A DNA stretch of 64,000 nt from Cyclobacteriaceae bacterium YHN15 (GTDB lineage Bacteria > Bacteroidota > Bacteroidia > Cytophagales > Cyclobacteriaceae), in the NCBI GenBank assembly GCA_003797895.1, contig RKQB01000006.1, positions 62,001 through 126,000 on the forward strand, read 5' to 3'. The position numbers and the translations under genes are program-made. The notes beneath the pieces were generated by a model. The model was not told the origin of the DNA. It searched no databases and saw only the letters and a list, made by a program, of their open reading frames with translations. Positions 28,884 through 36,504 of the stretch are shown in pieces. Every line of letters begins with the position of its first letter. Within the stretch, counting starts at the first letter, position 1.

Positions 28884-29465
28884 TTATTTTTTGAACTCCA
28901 ATGTATTGATCAGGTGTGCCATGTCAATTTTGATATATTCGATGGCAGGGGCAAGGGAATCATTTTTCATAGCAGTATCAAAATAAAGGGCCCCTCTTAA
29001 AAAATTTCTTGTGGAATCCGTAACAAAGAATTGAAATTGTGTGGGAACTTCTCCTGTCAATTCCGCAACCACTCCAGTATATCCTTTTGGTGTCATCATG
29101 ATGGATTCCTCTATCCCATAAGCTTTTATCTGATGCTTGGCCGTTAAATTAATGGCGTCGTTCACCACCGTTTTGATATCTTTTCCTTTGGTATCCAGTT
29201 CCAAATAGGTCAGGTGAACCTTCCCTCCCAAAGTGGTATAATTCAAATTAATCCAAGACGTTTCCCCCAAGTTAAATGAGTCGGGTTCAACCCTTGCATG
29301 AACGGAATGCTGGAAGGTGTAAGGCTTTCCTTCTTCCAAACCGGTAAAGGCTCTATCAGGTAAATCAATACGGTTATATCCTTTGGGTTTGGGTAGATAA
29401 TCCCCTCCACCACAACTGAGCAGGAAAATCAAAAAGAAAAGTAAGCAGTCCGAATTTTTGCACAT
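28884..29465 (-). CDS. gldD: Gliding motility lipoprotein GldD
   Basis: A 193-residue lipoprotein if started at the Met at 29465. A longer frame opens at 29558, but it would put 31 polar residues before the leader, so the internal start is preferred. The leader ends LLSC. The mature protein begins GGGDYLPKPKGYNRIDLP, the hallmark of GldD. LTGEVPTQFQFFVTDST follows near residue 135. Family knowledge: GldD is required for gliding motility and sits in the cell envelope. In many Bacteroidota it is next to gldE; here it stands alone, about 15 kb away. Confidence 0.9.
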   Translation of the reverse strand: MCKNSDCLLFFLIFLLSCGGGDYLPKPKGYNRIDLPDRAFTGLEEGKPYTFQHSVHARVEPDSFNLGETSWINLNYTTLGGKVHLTYLELDTKGKDIKTVVNDAINLTAKHQIKAYGIEESIMMTPKGYTGVVAELTGEVPTQFQFFVTDSTRNFLRGALYFDTAMKNDSLAPAIEYIKIDMAHLINTLEFKK

Positions 29466-29543
29466 GGCGTCAAATTTATCAAAATCGTTTGATATGCGGT
29501 CCAGAAATCGGATATTTATATAAACTCTAACCATAGGATTGTT

Positions 29544-30074
29544 ATGAAAAAAAATCAAACATTAATCACGATTGGAATGGGCCTATTGGTCTTTTTATGT
29601 GTTCAGACCATGTCATTTGGACAGACTACCATGGAAGAATTTCTTTTGAAATGGGAGAACAGCAAACAATTTACATTGGAAGTAGTAGATAAAATGCCTG
29701 ATGATCACTTAGATTATAAACCTCATGAAAGTGCCATGAGCTTCTCCGAGCAGATAATCCATCTATCCTCTGCAGCAGCAGGAATCAGCCAAAGGTTTTT
29801 GAACGGAGCAGATCCTTCTTTCGATTTAGGGTCCAAACCTAACAATAAGGCAGCATTAAAGGCATTCGTTACTTCCTGCTTTGATTATGCAAAAGCTACA
29901 GTGGCAGCTTTGCCTGCAGACCAATTGGCCGAAAGCATCGAAATATTTGGAATGAACGCAACCAGACGTCAGGTAGTGGTATTGATTGATGACCATACAA
30001 CGCATCACCGTGGAGCGGCAATAGCCTATATACGGGCACAAGGCATTGAACCTCCAGCCTTTAGGGCAATGTAA
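29544..30074 (+). CDS. Exported DinB-like protein
   Basis: A 176-residue protein with a signal peptide (about residues 1-26, ending SFGQ) followed by a DinB four-helix bundle. Putative metal His residues are in IIHLSSAAAG (about 72-81) and the paired HTTHHRGAAIAYIR (about 152-165). Family knowledge: DinB-fold proteins bind a metal and many act as thiol-dependent transferases, but exported ones are uncharacterised. Its start overlaps the longer, rejected gldD start. Confidence 0.85.
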   Translation: MKKNQTLITIGMGLLVFLCVQTMSFGQTTMEEFLLKWENSKQFTLEVVDKMPDDHLDYKPHESAMSFSEQIIHLSSAAAGISQRFLNGADPSFDLGSKPNNKAALKAFVTSCFDYAKATVAALPADQLAESIEIFGMNATRRQVVVLIDDHTTHHRGAAIAYIRAQGIEPPAFRAM

Positions 30075-30097
30075 GCTGAAATTCTTTAAAAAGTTAG

Positions 30098-30148
30098 AAC
30101 AGGCACCGGGAAAACAATCATTGATCTGTCTTCCAAGTGCCTGTTTTT
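30098..30148 (+). terminator. Intrinsic terminator after the DinB gene
   Basis: AACAGGCAC and GTGCCTGTT pair across a 30-base loop, followed by a T run. It lies between the convergent DinB and nitroreductase genes. Confidence 0.75.
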
Positions 30149-30163
30149 ATTCTTAAATTAACG

Positions 30164-30766
30164 CTATTTCACCCAAATCACTTTTTCGGATACAGGCCTT
30201 CTTTTTCCAGCTGGCCAATTATCTGAAGCCGGTTTGGCCACATAGAAAAATCCCATCAACATGTCCTCTTCTTCCAAACCAAACCATTCTTTGGCTTCAG
30301 GCCAGAATGTAGGGCCGCCTGTACCCCAATATGCAGCAAGACCATAAGCTGCAGCAGTCAGGTACATATTCTGAACGGCCATGGCTACTGCTGCAATTTC
30401 CTCCATTACCGGCAAATTGGCTTTCATATCCCGCTTCATTTTGATGGCAATGACATGAGAAGCCTTTAACGGATTTTCTTTGAGCTTCTCATAGGTTGCT
30501 TCAACAAAGTTCCCGTTTTTAGTTGCCCTTTCTTTGTATAGCTCTGCTTGAAAATCGGCGAATTTCTTCAGCCCCTCTCCGGCAAAAACTGTAAAGTTCC
30601 AAGGCTCAGTGAGTTTATGGGTAGGAGCCCAATTGGCATTTTCAAGGATTTCTTTGATGATTTCATCATCCACTGGGTCATTTTCTTTGAATTGTGCGAT
30701 GAACATGGATCTACGTCCACGAATGATTTTATTGACTTCCTCAATATTGAAATCAGGTCTTTCCAT
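30164..30766 (-). CDS. Nitroreductase family protein
   Basis: A 200-residue flavoprotein. The N-terminal RGRRSMFIAQF (about 17-27) contributes to FMN phosphate binding. ANWAPTHKLTEPWNF (about 49-63) and AYGLAAYWGTGG (about 138-149) match the YdjA-like branch of the nitroreductase family. Family knowledge: these homodimers bind FMN and use NAD(P)H to reduce quinones or nitro compounds; the real substrate is not known. It is a single gene. Confidence 0.9.
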   Translation of the reverse strand: MERPDFNIEEVNKIIRGRRSMFIAQFKENDPVDDEIIKEILENANWAPTHKLTEPWNFTVFAGEGLKKFADFQAELYKERATKNGNFVEATYEKLKENPLKASHVIAIKMKRDMKANLPVMEEIAAVAMAVQNMYLTAAAYGLAAYWGTGGPTFWPEAKEWFGLEEEDMLMGFFYVAKPASDNWPAGKRRPVSEKVIWVK

Positions 30767-30945
30767 AAATACTATGCTTGATTTTTATTTCTTTGCTTTT
30801 AAATGCAAAATATGATTAAATGGTTTCATTAAGATTAAAAAACAAAAAGAGTAGACAGCCTGATGAAAATCAGTTAAAGAAGAAATTTTTTTGTTTTGGA
30901 AACTTTCAAAAAATTCAGAATTCCCTTAGTCTCAGGTAACTTCCC

Positions 30946-31863
30946 TCAAACAAACAGAAATGGATCCCCGGAAGGAATGTAACTTACCTTAATATCCGGT
31001 AATTTACCTTGTATCCATTCTGCAGCAAAGGCCATACCTGCCGCTTCACTCAATTCATGGCCCAAGATCATCAAAGCAGTCTTCTCTCCAATTAGTTGAC
31101 CATCCCTAACCCTTTCTACTGTTTCCCATTCCCTTGTTTCACCACTCAAAATCAGGTCAGGTTTATATTCCTGAATCCCTGCTATAATCATTTTGCTATC
31201 AATAGCCCCAAATGCAAGGTATATGGTTTGACAATCCTGCTCCAAATCTCCTACCAATCGCGCTTGGGTGATACCAAAACGCTCTTTGATATGTGAAACA
31301 ATAACTCTTAATTTTTGCGGTTCAGGTAGGGTCAGCAATCTTGGAGTAGTAGGATTAAAGTATTTTTCCCAACCCAGTTTTTTAAGATTTCCTTCTGCTA
31401 TCCCATCAGGTTGTCTTCTGTGCCAATAATCATGAAAGCGCCATATAGCTATCTTATGCTTTTTAATCAATTCCAATTTCTGTTGGTAAACCTTATCTTC
31501 TTCCAACCAATCTGTTTCATCCTGGTGATTATAAAATAAGGTTTCGTGGGCCACAATCAAATTTGCTCCGGCCATGGCAGTCTTTTCAATAACTTCAATG
31601 GTCGGAAACATAGTGGTAACTATACCTGTAACTTCCTGATCCATATTTCCTGTCCGTAATTGGTCTACCGTTCTTTCAAAAGGGGCCCCAGGAATGTCCT
31701 CCAAAAGGATATCAATTACATGCTTAACGGTCAAATTTTGATTTGATGTTTTTACTTGGGCGTTTAAAGGGATTTGAAGTAGATAGGTTGAGCCCAGAAG
31801 AACAGTAATCTTCCCCATAAAGTCCCTTCTTCCATGCAGTACTTCAGAATTATTGACGTTCAT
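30946..31863 (-). CDS. NIF3/DUF34-like dinuclear metal protein with a Tat-type leader
   Basis: A 305-residue protein from the ATG at 31863. An upstream in-frame Met at 31992 would add 43 residues of non-signal sequence, so the shorter start is chosen. The leader contains HGRRDFMGKITVLLGSTYLL, a twin-arginine pattern followed by a hydrophobic core. The body has NIF3-family features: ANLIVAHETLFYNH (about 113-126) supplies metal ligands, and LILSGETREWE and LGHELSEAAGM lie near the C-terminus. Family members are usually cytoplasmic, so export would be unusual. The function of the family is not established. Confidence 0.75.
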   Translation of the reverse strand: MNVNNSEVLHGRRDFMGKITVLLGSTYLLQIPLNAQVKTSNQNLTVKHVIDILLEDIPGAPFERTVDQLRTGNMDQEVTGIVTTMFPTIEVIEKTAMAGANLIVAHETLFYNHQDETDWLEEDKVYQQKLELIKKHKIAIWRFHDYWHRRQPDGIAEGNLKKLGWEKYFNPTTPRLLTLPEPQKLRVIVSHIKERFGITQARLVGDLEQDCQTIYLAFGAIDSKMIIAGIQEYKPDLILSGETREWETVERVRDGQLIGEKTALMILGHELSEAAGMAFAAEWIQGKLPDIKVSYIPSGDPFLFV

Positions 31864-32029
31864 AAAACGATTATCTTGAAATTTTGAGTTGGATTGGTTA
31901 ATCGGATTAAAATATGGAATCAATGTAAATGTACGAAAGATAGTCAAGGGTTTTTTTAAAAATTGCTGAGTTAGGTTCCCAACAATTCCCATATATCCCT
32001 ATATTAATGGTCCAAAATATAAAAGTTAT

Positions 32030-33736
32030 ATGGCCAATTTTAATATTGACGCAAAACAAGATATGACCTATGACGCCATTGTCATTGGATCAGGGATCAG
32101 TGGAGGTTGGGCAGCCAAGGAATTATGTGAAAACGGATTGAAAACCTTGGTATTGGAACGCGGAAGACTTGTGGAGCATGTGAAAGATTATCCTACCATG
32201 AACCTGGATCCCTGGGATATGGAATATAGAGGGTCTTTACCACCAGAGGTAAGACAAAAACATACAAAAGGAGGTCGCTCAGGATTTATTGGTGAAACCA
32301 ACGAACATTTTCATGCCAATGACCTTGAAAATCCCTATACAGAGGTAAAACCATTTATGTGGGTACGTGCCCACCAAATTGGAGGTAGGTCCATTCTTTG
32401 GGGAAAACAATGCTATCGTTGGTCTGACCTGGATTTTGAGGCCAATGCCAAAGACGGTTATGGTGTGGATTGGCCGATCCGATATAAAGACCTTGCTCCT
32501 TGGTACACCCATGTGGAAAAATTTGCGGGGATCAGCGGAGAAACTTTGGGTCTTCCTCATTTACCCGATAGTCATTTCCTTCCCCCAATGGAACTGAATT
32601 GTGTTGAAAAACATGTAAAATCCCGCATCGAAAAAGAATTTCAGGGAAGGCATATGATTATAGGAAGGGTAGCCCATCTTACTGAACCTTTAAACGGAAG
32701 AGGAAAATGCCAATTCCGCAACAGATGTGACAGGGGATGTCCCTATGGTGCCTATTTCAGCAGTAATGCAGTCACCCTTCCTGCTGCCAACGCTACCGGA
32801 AACCTGACCATCAGACCTTTTTCCATTGTCCAATCCATCATTTATGATGAAGAAAAAGGAAAAGCAACAGGAGTCCGTATCATCGACGCAGAAACCAGCG
32901 AAGTGTTTGAATACTACGCAAAAATCATATTCTGTAATGCTTCCACTTTGAGTACTACACAGATTTTGCTCAATTCAACCTCAAACCGTTTCCCCAATGG
33001 TTTGGGCAACGATAGTGGAGAACTTGGGCATAACCTGATGGACCATACCTACAGGGTAGGAGCTATGGGAAAAGTTGACGGCTTCGATGACCAATACTAC
33101 AAAGGCAGAAGGCCCAATGGTATTTATATCCCACGTTATGTCAACCTGGATGAAAAAACAAAATCCGATAAGTTCCTAAGAGGCTTTGGGTACCAAGGTT
33201 CAGGCGGGCGTGCCAATTGGAGTGCTGGAGCGAATAGGGAGGACTTTGGGGGAGATTTCAAGGACAGTCTGATGAAACCTGGGCCTTGGGAGTTCTTTAT
33301 TACAGGTTTTGCTGAATGTTTGCCTTACCATGAAAACAAAGTTTACCTGGATAAAGGTAATCTCGACAAATGGGGCCAGCCCACTCTCGCAATTGATTGT
33401 GAGTTCAAGGAAAATGAAAAGGCCATGAACAGGCAGATCAGGATAGATGCCAAGGAAATGTTGGAAAGGGCTGGGTTGAGAGATATTGTGGACTTTGACA
33501 ATGAACATGAGCCCGGTTACGGTATCCATGAAATGGGAACTGCACGCATGGGAAGGGATTCCAAAACCTCCGTTTTGAACGGTAACAATCAAGTTCATTC
33601 CTGTAAAAATGTATTTGTAACTGATGGGGCCTGTATGACTTCTTCATCCTGTGTCAACCCTTCCCTGACTTATATGGCCCTAACAGCCAGGGCTGCAAAT
33701 CATGCTGTATCTGAATTGAAGAAAAATAACCTATAA
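32030..33736 (+). CDS. GMC family oxidoreductase, large subunit
   Basis: A 568-residue FAD enzyme. The FAD fold AIVIGSGISGGWAAKEL lies at about 15-31. Mid-protein a Cys-rich stretch, CQFRNRCDRGCPYGAYFSS, spans about 227-245. The C-terminal active-site His is in GIHEMGTARMG (about 497-507), with Asn in SSCVNPSLTYMA near 542. Family knowledge: GMC enzymes oxidise sugars or alcohols. The pairing with the downstream gene, four bases away, matches gluconate 2-dehydrogenase-type periplasmic enzymes that are exported as a complex with a Tat-tagged small subunit. The substrate is unknown. Confidence 0.92.
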   Translation: MANFNIDAKQDMTYDAIVIGSGISGGWAAKELCENGLKTLVLERGRLVEHVKDYPTMNLDPWDMEYRGSLPPEVRQKHTKGGRSGFIGETNEHFHANDLENPYTEVKPFMWVRAHQIGGRSILWGKQCYRWSDLDFEANAKDGYGVDWPIRYKDLAPWYTHVEKFAGISGETLGLPHLPDSHFLPPMELNCVEKHVKSRIEKEFQGRHMIIGRVAHLTEPLNGRGKCQFRNRCDRGCPYGAYFSSNAVTLPAANATGNLTIRPFSIVQSIIYDEEKGKATGVRIIDAETSEVFEYYAKIIFCNASTLSTTQILLNSTSNRFPNGLGNDSGELGHNLMDHTYRVGAMGKVDGFDDQYYKGRRPNGIYIPRYVNLDEKTKSDKFLRGFGYQGSGGRANWSAGANREDFGGDFKDSLMKPGPWEFFITGFAECLPYHENKVYLDKGNLDKWGQPTLAIDCEFKENEKAMNRQIRIDAKEMLERAGLRDIVDFDNEHEPGYGIHEMGTARMGRDSKTSVLNGNNQVHSCKNVFVTDGACMTSSSCVNPSLTYMALTARAANHAVSELKKNNL

Positions 33737-33740
33737 GAAC

Positions 33741-34334
33741 ATGAACAGGAGAAACGCATTACGAAAAACAGCGCTTTTGGCAGGTTCAGCAGTAGCTGCT
33801 CCCTCTTTATTTTCCTTACTTCAATCCTGTAAGCAACAAAACCGCCTGGAATGGACGCCTCAATTCCTAAATGAAGATCAGGCAAGGTTTATTTCTTCCT
33901 TTGTGGATACCCTACTTCCGCGAACAGACACACCTGGAGCCTTGGATGTAAAGACAGATATCTTTCTGGACTTGGTTTTTGCGAAAACCTATGATACCAA
34001 AGCCCAGGAGAATGTGGTGTCCGAGATCAATAAATTTAATGATGATTGCAAAGCCGGCTTTGGAAAAGTTTTTGCCGACCTGAACGAAGAAGACAAAAAA
34101 GCAGTACTGAAAAAAGCGGAATCAGAAACCGGAAAGTTCAATCCCAGCGTTTGGGGAACGGCTGTTGGAAAACAGGAACCGGTCGGCTTTTACCGTTCTT
34201 TAAAATCCATGGCTATTTGGGGGTATTTTTCATCCGAGGAAATCGGACTGAATCACCTGAGTTATGATCCCGTTCCAGGTGAATACAAAGGCTGCATCCC
34301 ATTGTCAGATGTTGGGAACACCTGGAGCTTATAA
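33741..34334 (+). CDS. Gluconate 2-dehydrogenase subunit 3-like protein (Tat-exported)
   Basis: A 197-residue protein. It begins MNRRNALRKTALLAGSAVAA, a twin-arginine leader, and has a possible lipidated Cys in FSLLQSC at residue 30. The mature body (FVDTLLPRTDTPGALDV, about 56-72; then helices) matches the small subunit of gluconate 2-dehydrogenase-type complexes. Family knowledge: this subunit lacks cofactors and carries the Tat signal that exports the leaderless GMC partner. The 4-base spacing to the upstream gene supports one operon. Confidence 0.92.
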   Translation: MNRRNALRKTALLAGSAVAAPSLFSLLQSCKQQNRLEWTPQFLNEDQARFISSFVDTLLPRTDTPGALDVKTDIFLDLVFAKTYDTKAQENVVSEINKFNDDCKAGFGKVFADLNEEDKKAVLKKAESETGKFNPSVWGTAVGKQEPVGFYRSLKSMAIWGYFSSEEIGLNHLSYDPVPGEYKGCIPLSDVGNTWSL

Positions 34335-34340
34335 ACATAT

Positions 34341-34373
34341 AAGGTTCGTTTCTAAGAAAAAGAACCTTTTTTT
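34341..34373. terminator. Bidirectional terminator at the edge of the biosynthetic locus
   Basis: AAGGTTC and GAACCTT pair across a loop containing TAAGAAAAA, and a T run follows. It lies between the convergent subunit 3 gene and the phosphopantetheinyl transferase gene, whose stop it touches. Confidence 0.75.
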
Positions 34374-35130
34374 ATGGATTGAAAGAATAATCCCACAATG
34401 AAATAAGCATGTTTGGTCTATCTGATGCAATGGCTGCCATATACTCCTTTGCGGGTTCCAGGTCCATGACATACCAGTTGGACTGATCTGAAATATCGGT
34501 AATGGGGATGATTACCGGAGAGAAATTCCTGTTATCAGCAGAAGAAACATCACAATGTTCCATTGGAAAAGACAGTCCTTTACCCGTGGCTTTTAAGAAA
34601 GCCTCCTTTCTGGTCCATAGCTGAAAAAAAACTTCCTTCTTTTTTTCAGCATCCATTTTTTCGAGAACACAGATTTCTTCTTTTGAAAAGAACCTGGACG
34701 CAAGGGCTTCAATATCCAAATCATACCTGATTTGCTCTATGTCGATTCCAACATTTCCTTCACTAGCAATTGCTAAAAGTGCCAAATTTTCAGAATGAGA
34801 GAGGTTAAAGTGTAAGTTTTGGAAATAAGACCCTGGTACGAGAACAGGTTTGCCAAAAGAAGTATATCCAATCTTAATTTGATCAGGATTTTCATTTAAA
34901 TATAACCCAAGGATTGACCTCAGGATACTCCGGGCTGCAATAAATCTATTTCGGTCCTTTTCAAAATAAAATTTCTTTGCCCTCTCGAATTCATCTGGTT
35001 GTAAAATTCCCAAAAGATTTTCCAAATTGGCAGAAGGTAAGTCAAGGCTGCATCGCCAAACATGGATCATATCAGGCTGAATTTCCAATTGGGGAAACCC
35101 TTTTTGCCATTGGTTTTTTGTGTCAATCAT
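34372..35130 (-). CDS. Sfp-type 4'-phosphopantetheinyl transferase
   Basis: A 252-residue protein of the long (Sfp/Gsp) class. The Mg-binding and catalytic residues are in VGIDIEQIRYD (Asp and Glu, about 123-133) and LWTRKEAFLKATGKGL (about 168-183). The CoA-binding NLHFNLSHSENLALLAI lies at about 101-117. Family knowledge: it transfers phosphopantetheine from CoA to carrier proteins. The obvious clients are the two ACPs of the PKS and the PCP of the NRPS in this locus. It is the last gene of the KAS-P450-PPTase operon, 21 bases after the P450 stop. Confidence 0.93.
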   Translation of the reverse strand: MIDTKNQWQKGFPQLEIQPDMIHVWRCSLDLPSANLENLLGILQPDEFERAKKFYFEKDRNRFIAARSILRSILGLYLNENPDQIKIGYTSFGKPVLVPGSYFQNLHFNLSHSENLALLAIASEGNVGIDIEQIRYDLDIEALASRFFSKEEICVLEKMDAEKKKEVFFQLWTRKEAFLKATGKGLSFPMEHCDVSSADNRNFSPVIIPITDISDQSNWYVMDLEPAKEYMAAIASDRPNMLISLWDYSFNP

Positions 35131-35151
35131 GTTTATAAAAAAACCTCTCGG

Positions 35152-36504
35152 TTATTTTCTCCGAAAAACCTGCATTTTCATTCCATGTTTTGGACGGAGG
35201 TTAAGGAGTTGGGCTATTTCTACGGGATGGTCAGGAACTAATTTTACTTTCCAGGACTGCGCAATTGAAGCCAGCACCATCACTCCTTCCAACCAGGCAT
35301 AATGCTGACCAATACAGGCGCGGGGGCCTTCGCTAAATGGAAAGTATTCATACCTCGGATGTTGTCCCCCGGGCCGATCTTCCCAATTATGTGGGTTGAA
35401 AATCTCAGGTTTAGAATGAAACCTTGAATCATGGTGTATAAGATAGGGGCACATCAGAACAATGGTATCTGCAGGCAACTCATATCCTCCTATGGAAAAA
35501 TCATGAACGGCTTGACGGGCAATGATATAAATCGGTGGGTATAAACGCATTGCTTCAGAAAAGACCATTCTGGTAAATTTAAGCAGAGTAACATCTTCAA
35601 GGGTGGGCATCCTGCCCTTAAGTACCCTATCCAATTCTTCGTGCAACTCGGCCTCCACCTGAGGATGTTGGGAAATAAGATACCAGGTCCAGGTAAGAGC
35701 CAGAGATGTGGTATCAAATGCGGTAAGGAGAAGGGTCAATGCCTCATCCCGGATTTGTTCATCACTCATACCTCCTTCCTCCTGATCCTGCAATAACAAG
35801 GAGAGTAAATCACCATTGTTTAGCCTGCTCCGCTTTCTTTCTTCAATAATCCTATAAATGGTTTCATCCAGCCTGGATTTAGCTCTGAAAAAACGGATGG
35901 TGCCCGGTAAGGGGAGTTTTAAAAGAAATTCGGCAAAGGGAAGGGAAACCCTATCAAACAGGCTCATTACAGAATCCAGCGCTTTATTGATTTCAGGAGC
36001 TTCTTCCTCCATATCCACGTTGAACATCGTCTTCCCAGCAATACCAGTACTCATTTTAATCATTTCCTGCATCATATCCACACTTTTGCCTTCTTCCCAA
36101 CTTTCCATTAATCGAGCAGCATATTCTGTCATGGCCGGTGCATAGCTTCCCATCATTTTTCGGTGAAAAGCCGGTTGAATAACTCTGGATTGACGCTTAT
36201 GGAATTCTCCTTCACTTGTCAAAAGTCCCTCACCCAATAGCTCCTTTGCCATTTCCAAGGGACGGCCTTTTACAAAATTACTTTGCTGAGTGGATAACAC
36301 TTCTTTGATATACTCGGGATGGTTCAATAAAAGAACCCGGAGAGGTCCCATTCTAAAATGAACAATATCCCCAAATTCTTTGGAAATATCCTTCAAAAAC
36401 CCAAGACTATCCTTTCGGAATCTCAAAAGGTTCATAAGAGAAATTTTAGGTTTTGGCCCGGGCGGTAATTTGGATTTATCGATCACCTTCATAATTTTTT
36501 CCAT
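35152..36504 (-). CDS. Cytochrome P450
   Basis: A 450-residue soluble P450 starting at the ATG at 36504, which shares one base with the upstream TAA stop (TAATG), a sign of translational coupling; the longer frame from 36525 is less likely. The I-helix has LTAFDTTSLALTW (about 262-274), the ExxR motif is SEAMRLYPP (about 319-327) and the haem loop is FPFSEGPRACIGQHYAW (about 394-410). There is no N-terminal membrane anchor. Family knowledge: it hydroxylates or epoxidises a substrate with O2 and needs an external redox partner, which is not in the locus. The substrate is presumably the product or a carrier-bound intermediate. Confidence 0.93.
   Translation of the reverse strand: MEKIMKVIDKSKLPPGPKPKISLMNLLRFRKDSLGFLKDISKEFGDIVHFRMGPLRVLLLNHPEYIKEVLSTQQSNFVKGRPLEMAKELLGEGLLTSEGEFHKRQSRVIQPAFHRKMMGSYAPAMTEYAARLMESWEEGKSVDMMQEMIKMSTGIAGKTMFNVDMEEEAPEINKALDSVMSLFDRVSLPFAEFLLKLPLPGTIRFFRAKSRLDETIYRIIEERKRSRLNNGDLLSLLLQDQEEGGMSDEQIRDEALTLLLTAFDTTSLALTWTWYLISQHPQVEAELHEELDRVLKGRMPTLEDVTLLKFTRMVFSEAMRLYPPIYIIARQAVHDFSIGGYELPADTIVLMCPYLIHHDSRFHSKPEIFNPHNWEDRPGGQHPRYEYFPFSEGPRACIGQHYAWLEGVMVLASIAQSWKVKLVPDHPVEIAQLLNLRPKHGMKMQVFRRK

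Noticed and set aside
29466..29558. N-terminal extension of gldD
   Set aside because: It would place 31 polar residues ahead of a lipoprotein signal peptide and overlap the DinB gene; the Met at 29465 gives a normal leader.
31864..31992. N-terminal extension of the NIF3-like gene
   Set aside because: The extra 43 residues contain no signal or domain and would bury the twin-arginine motif.
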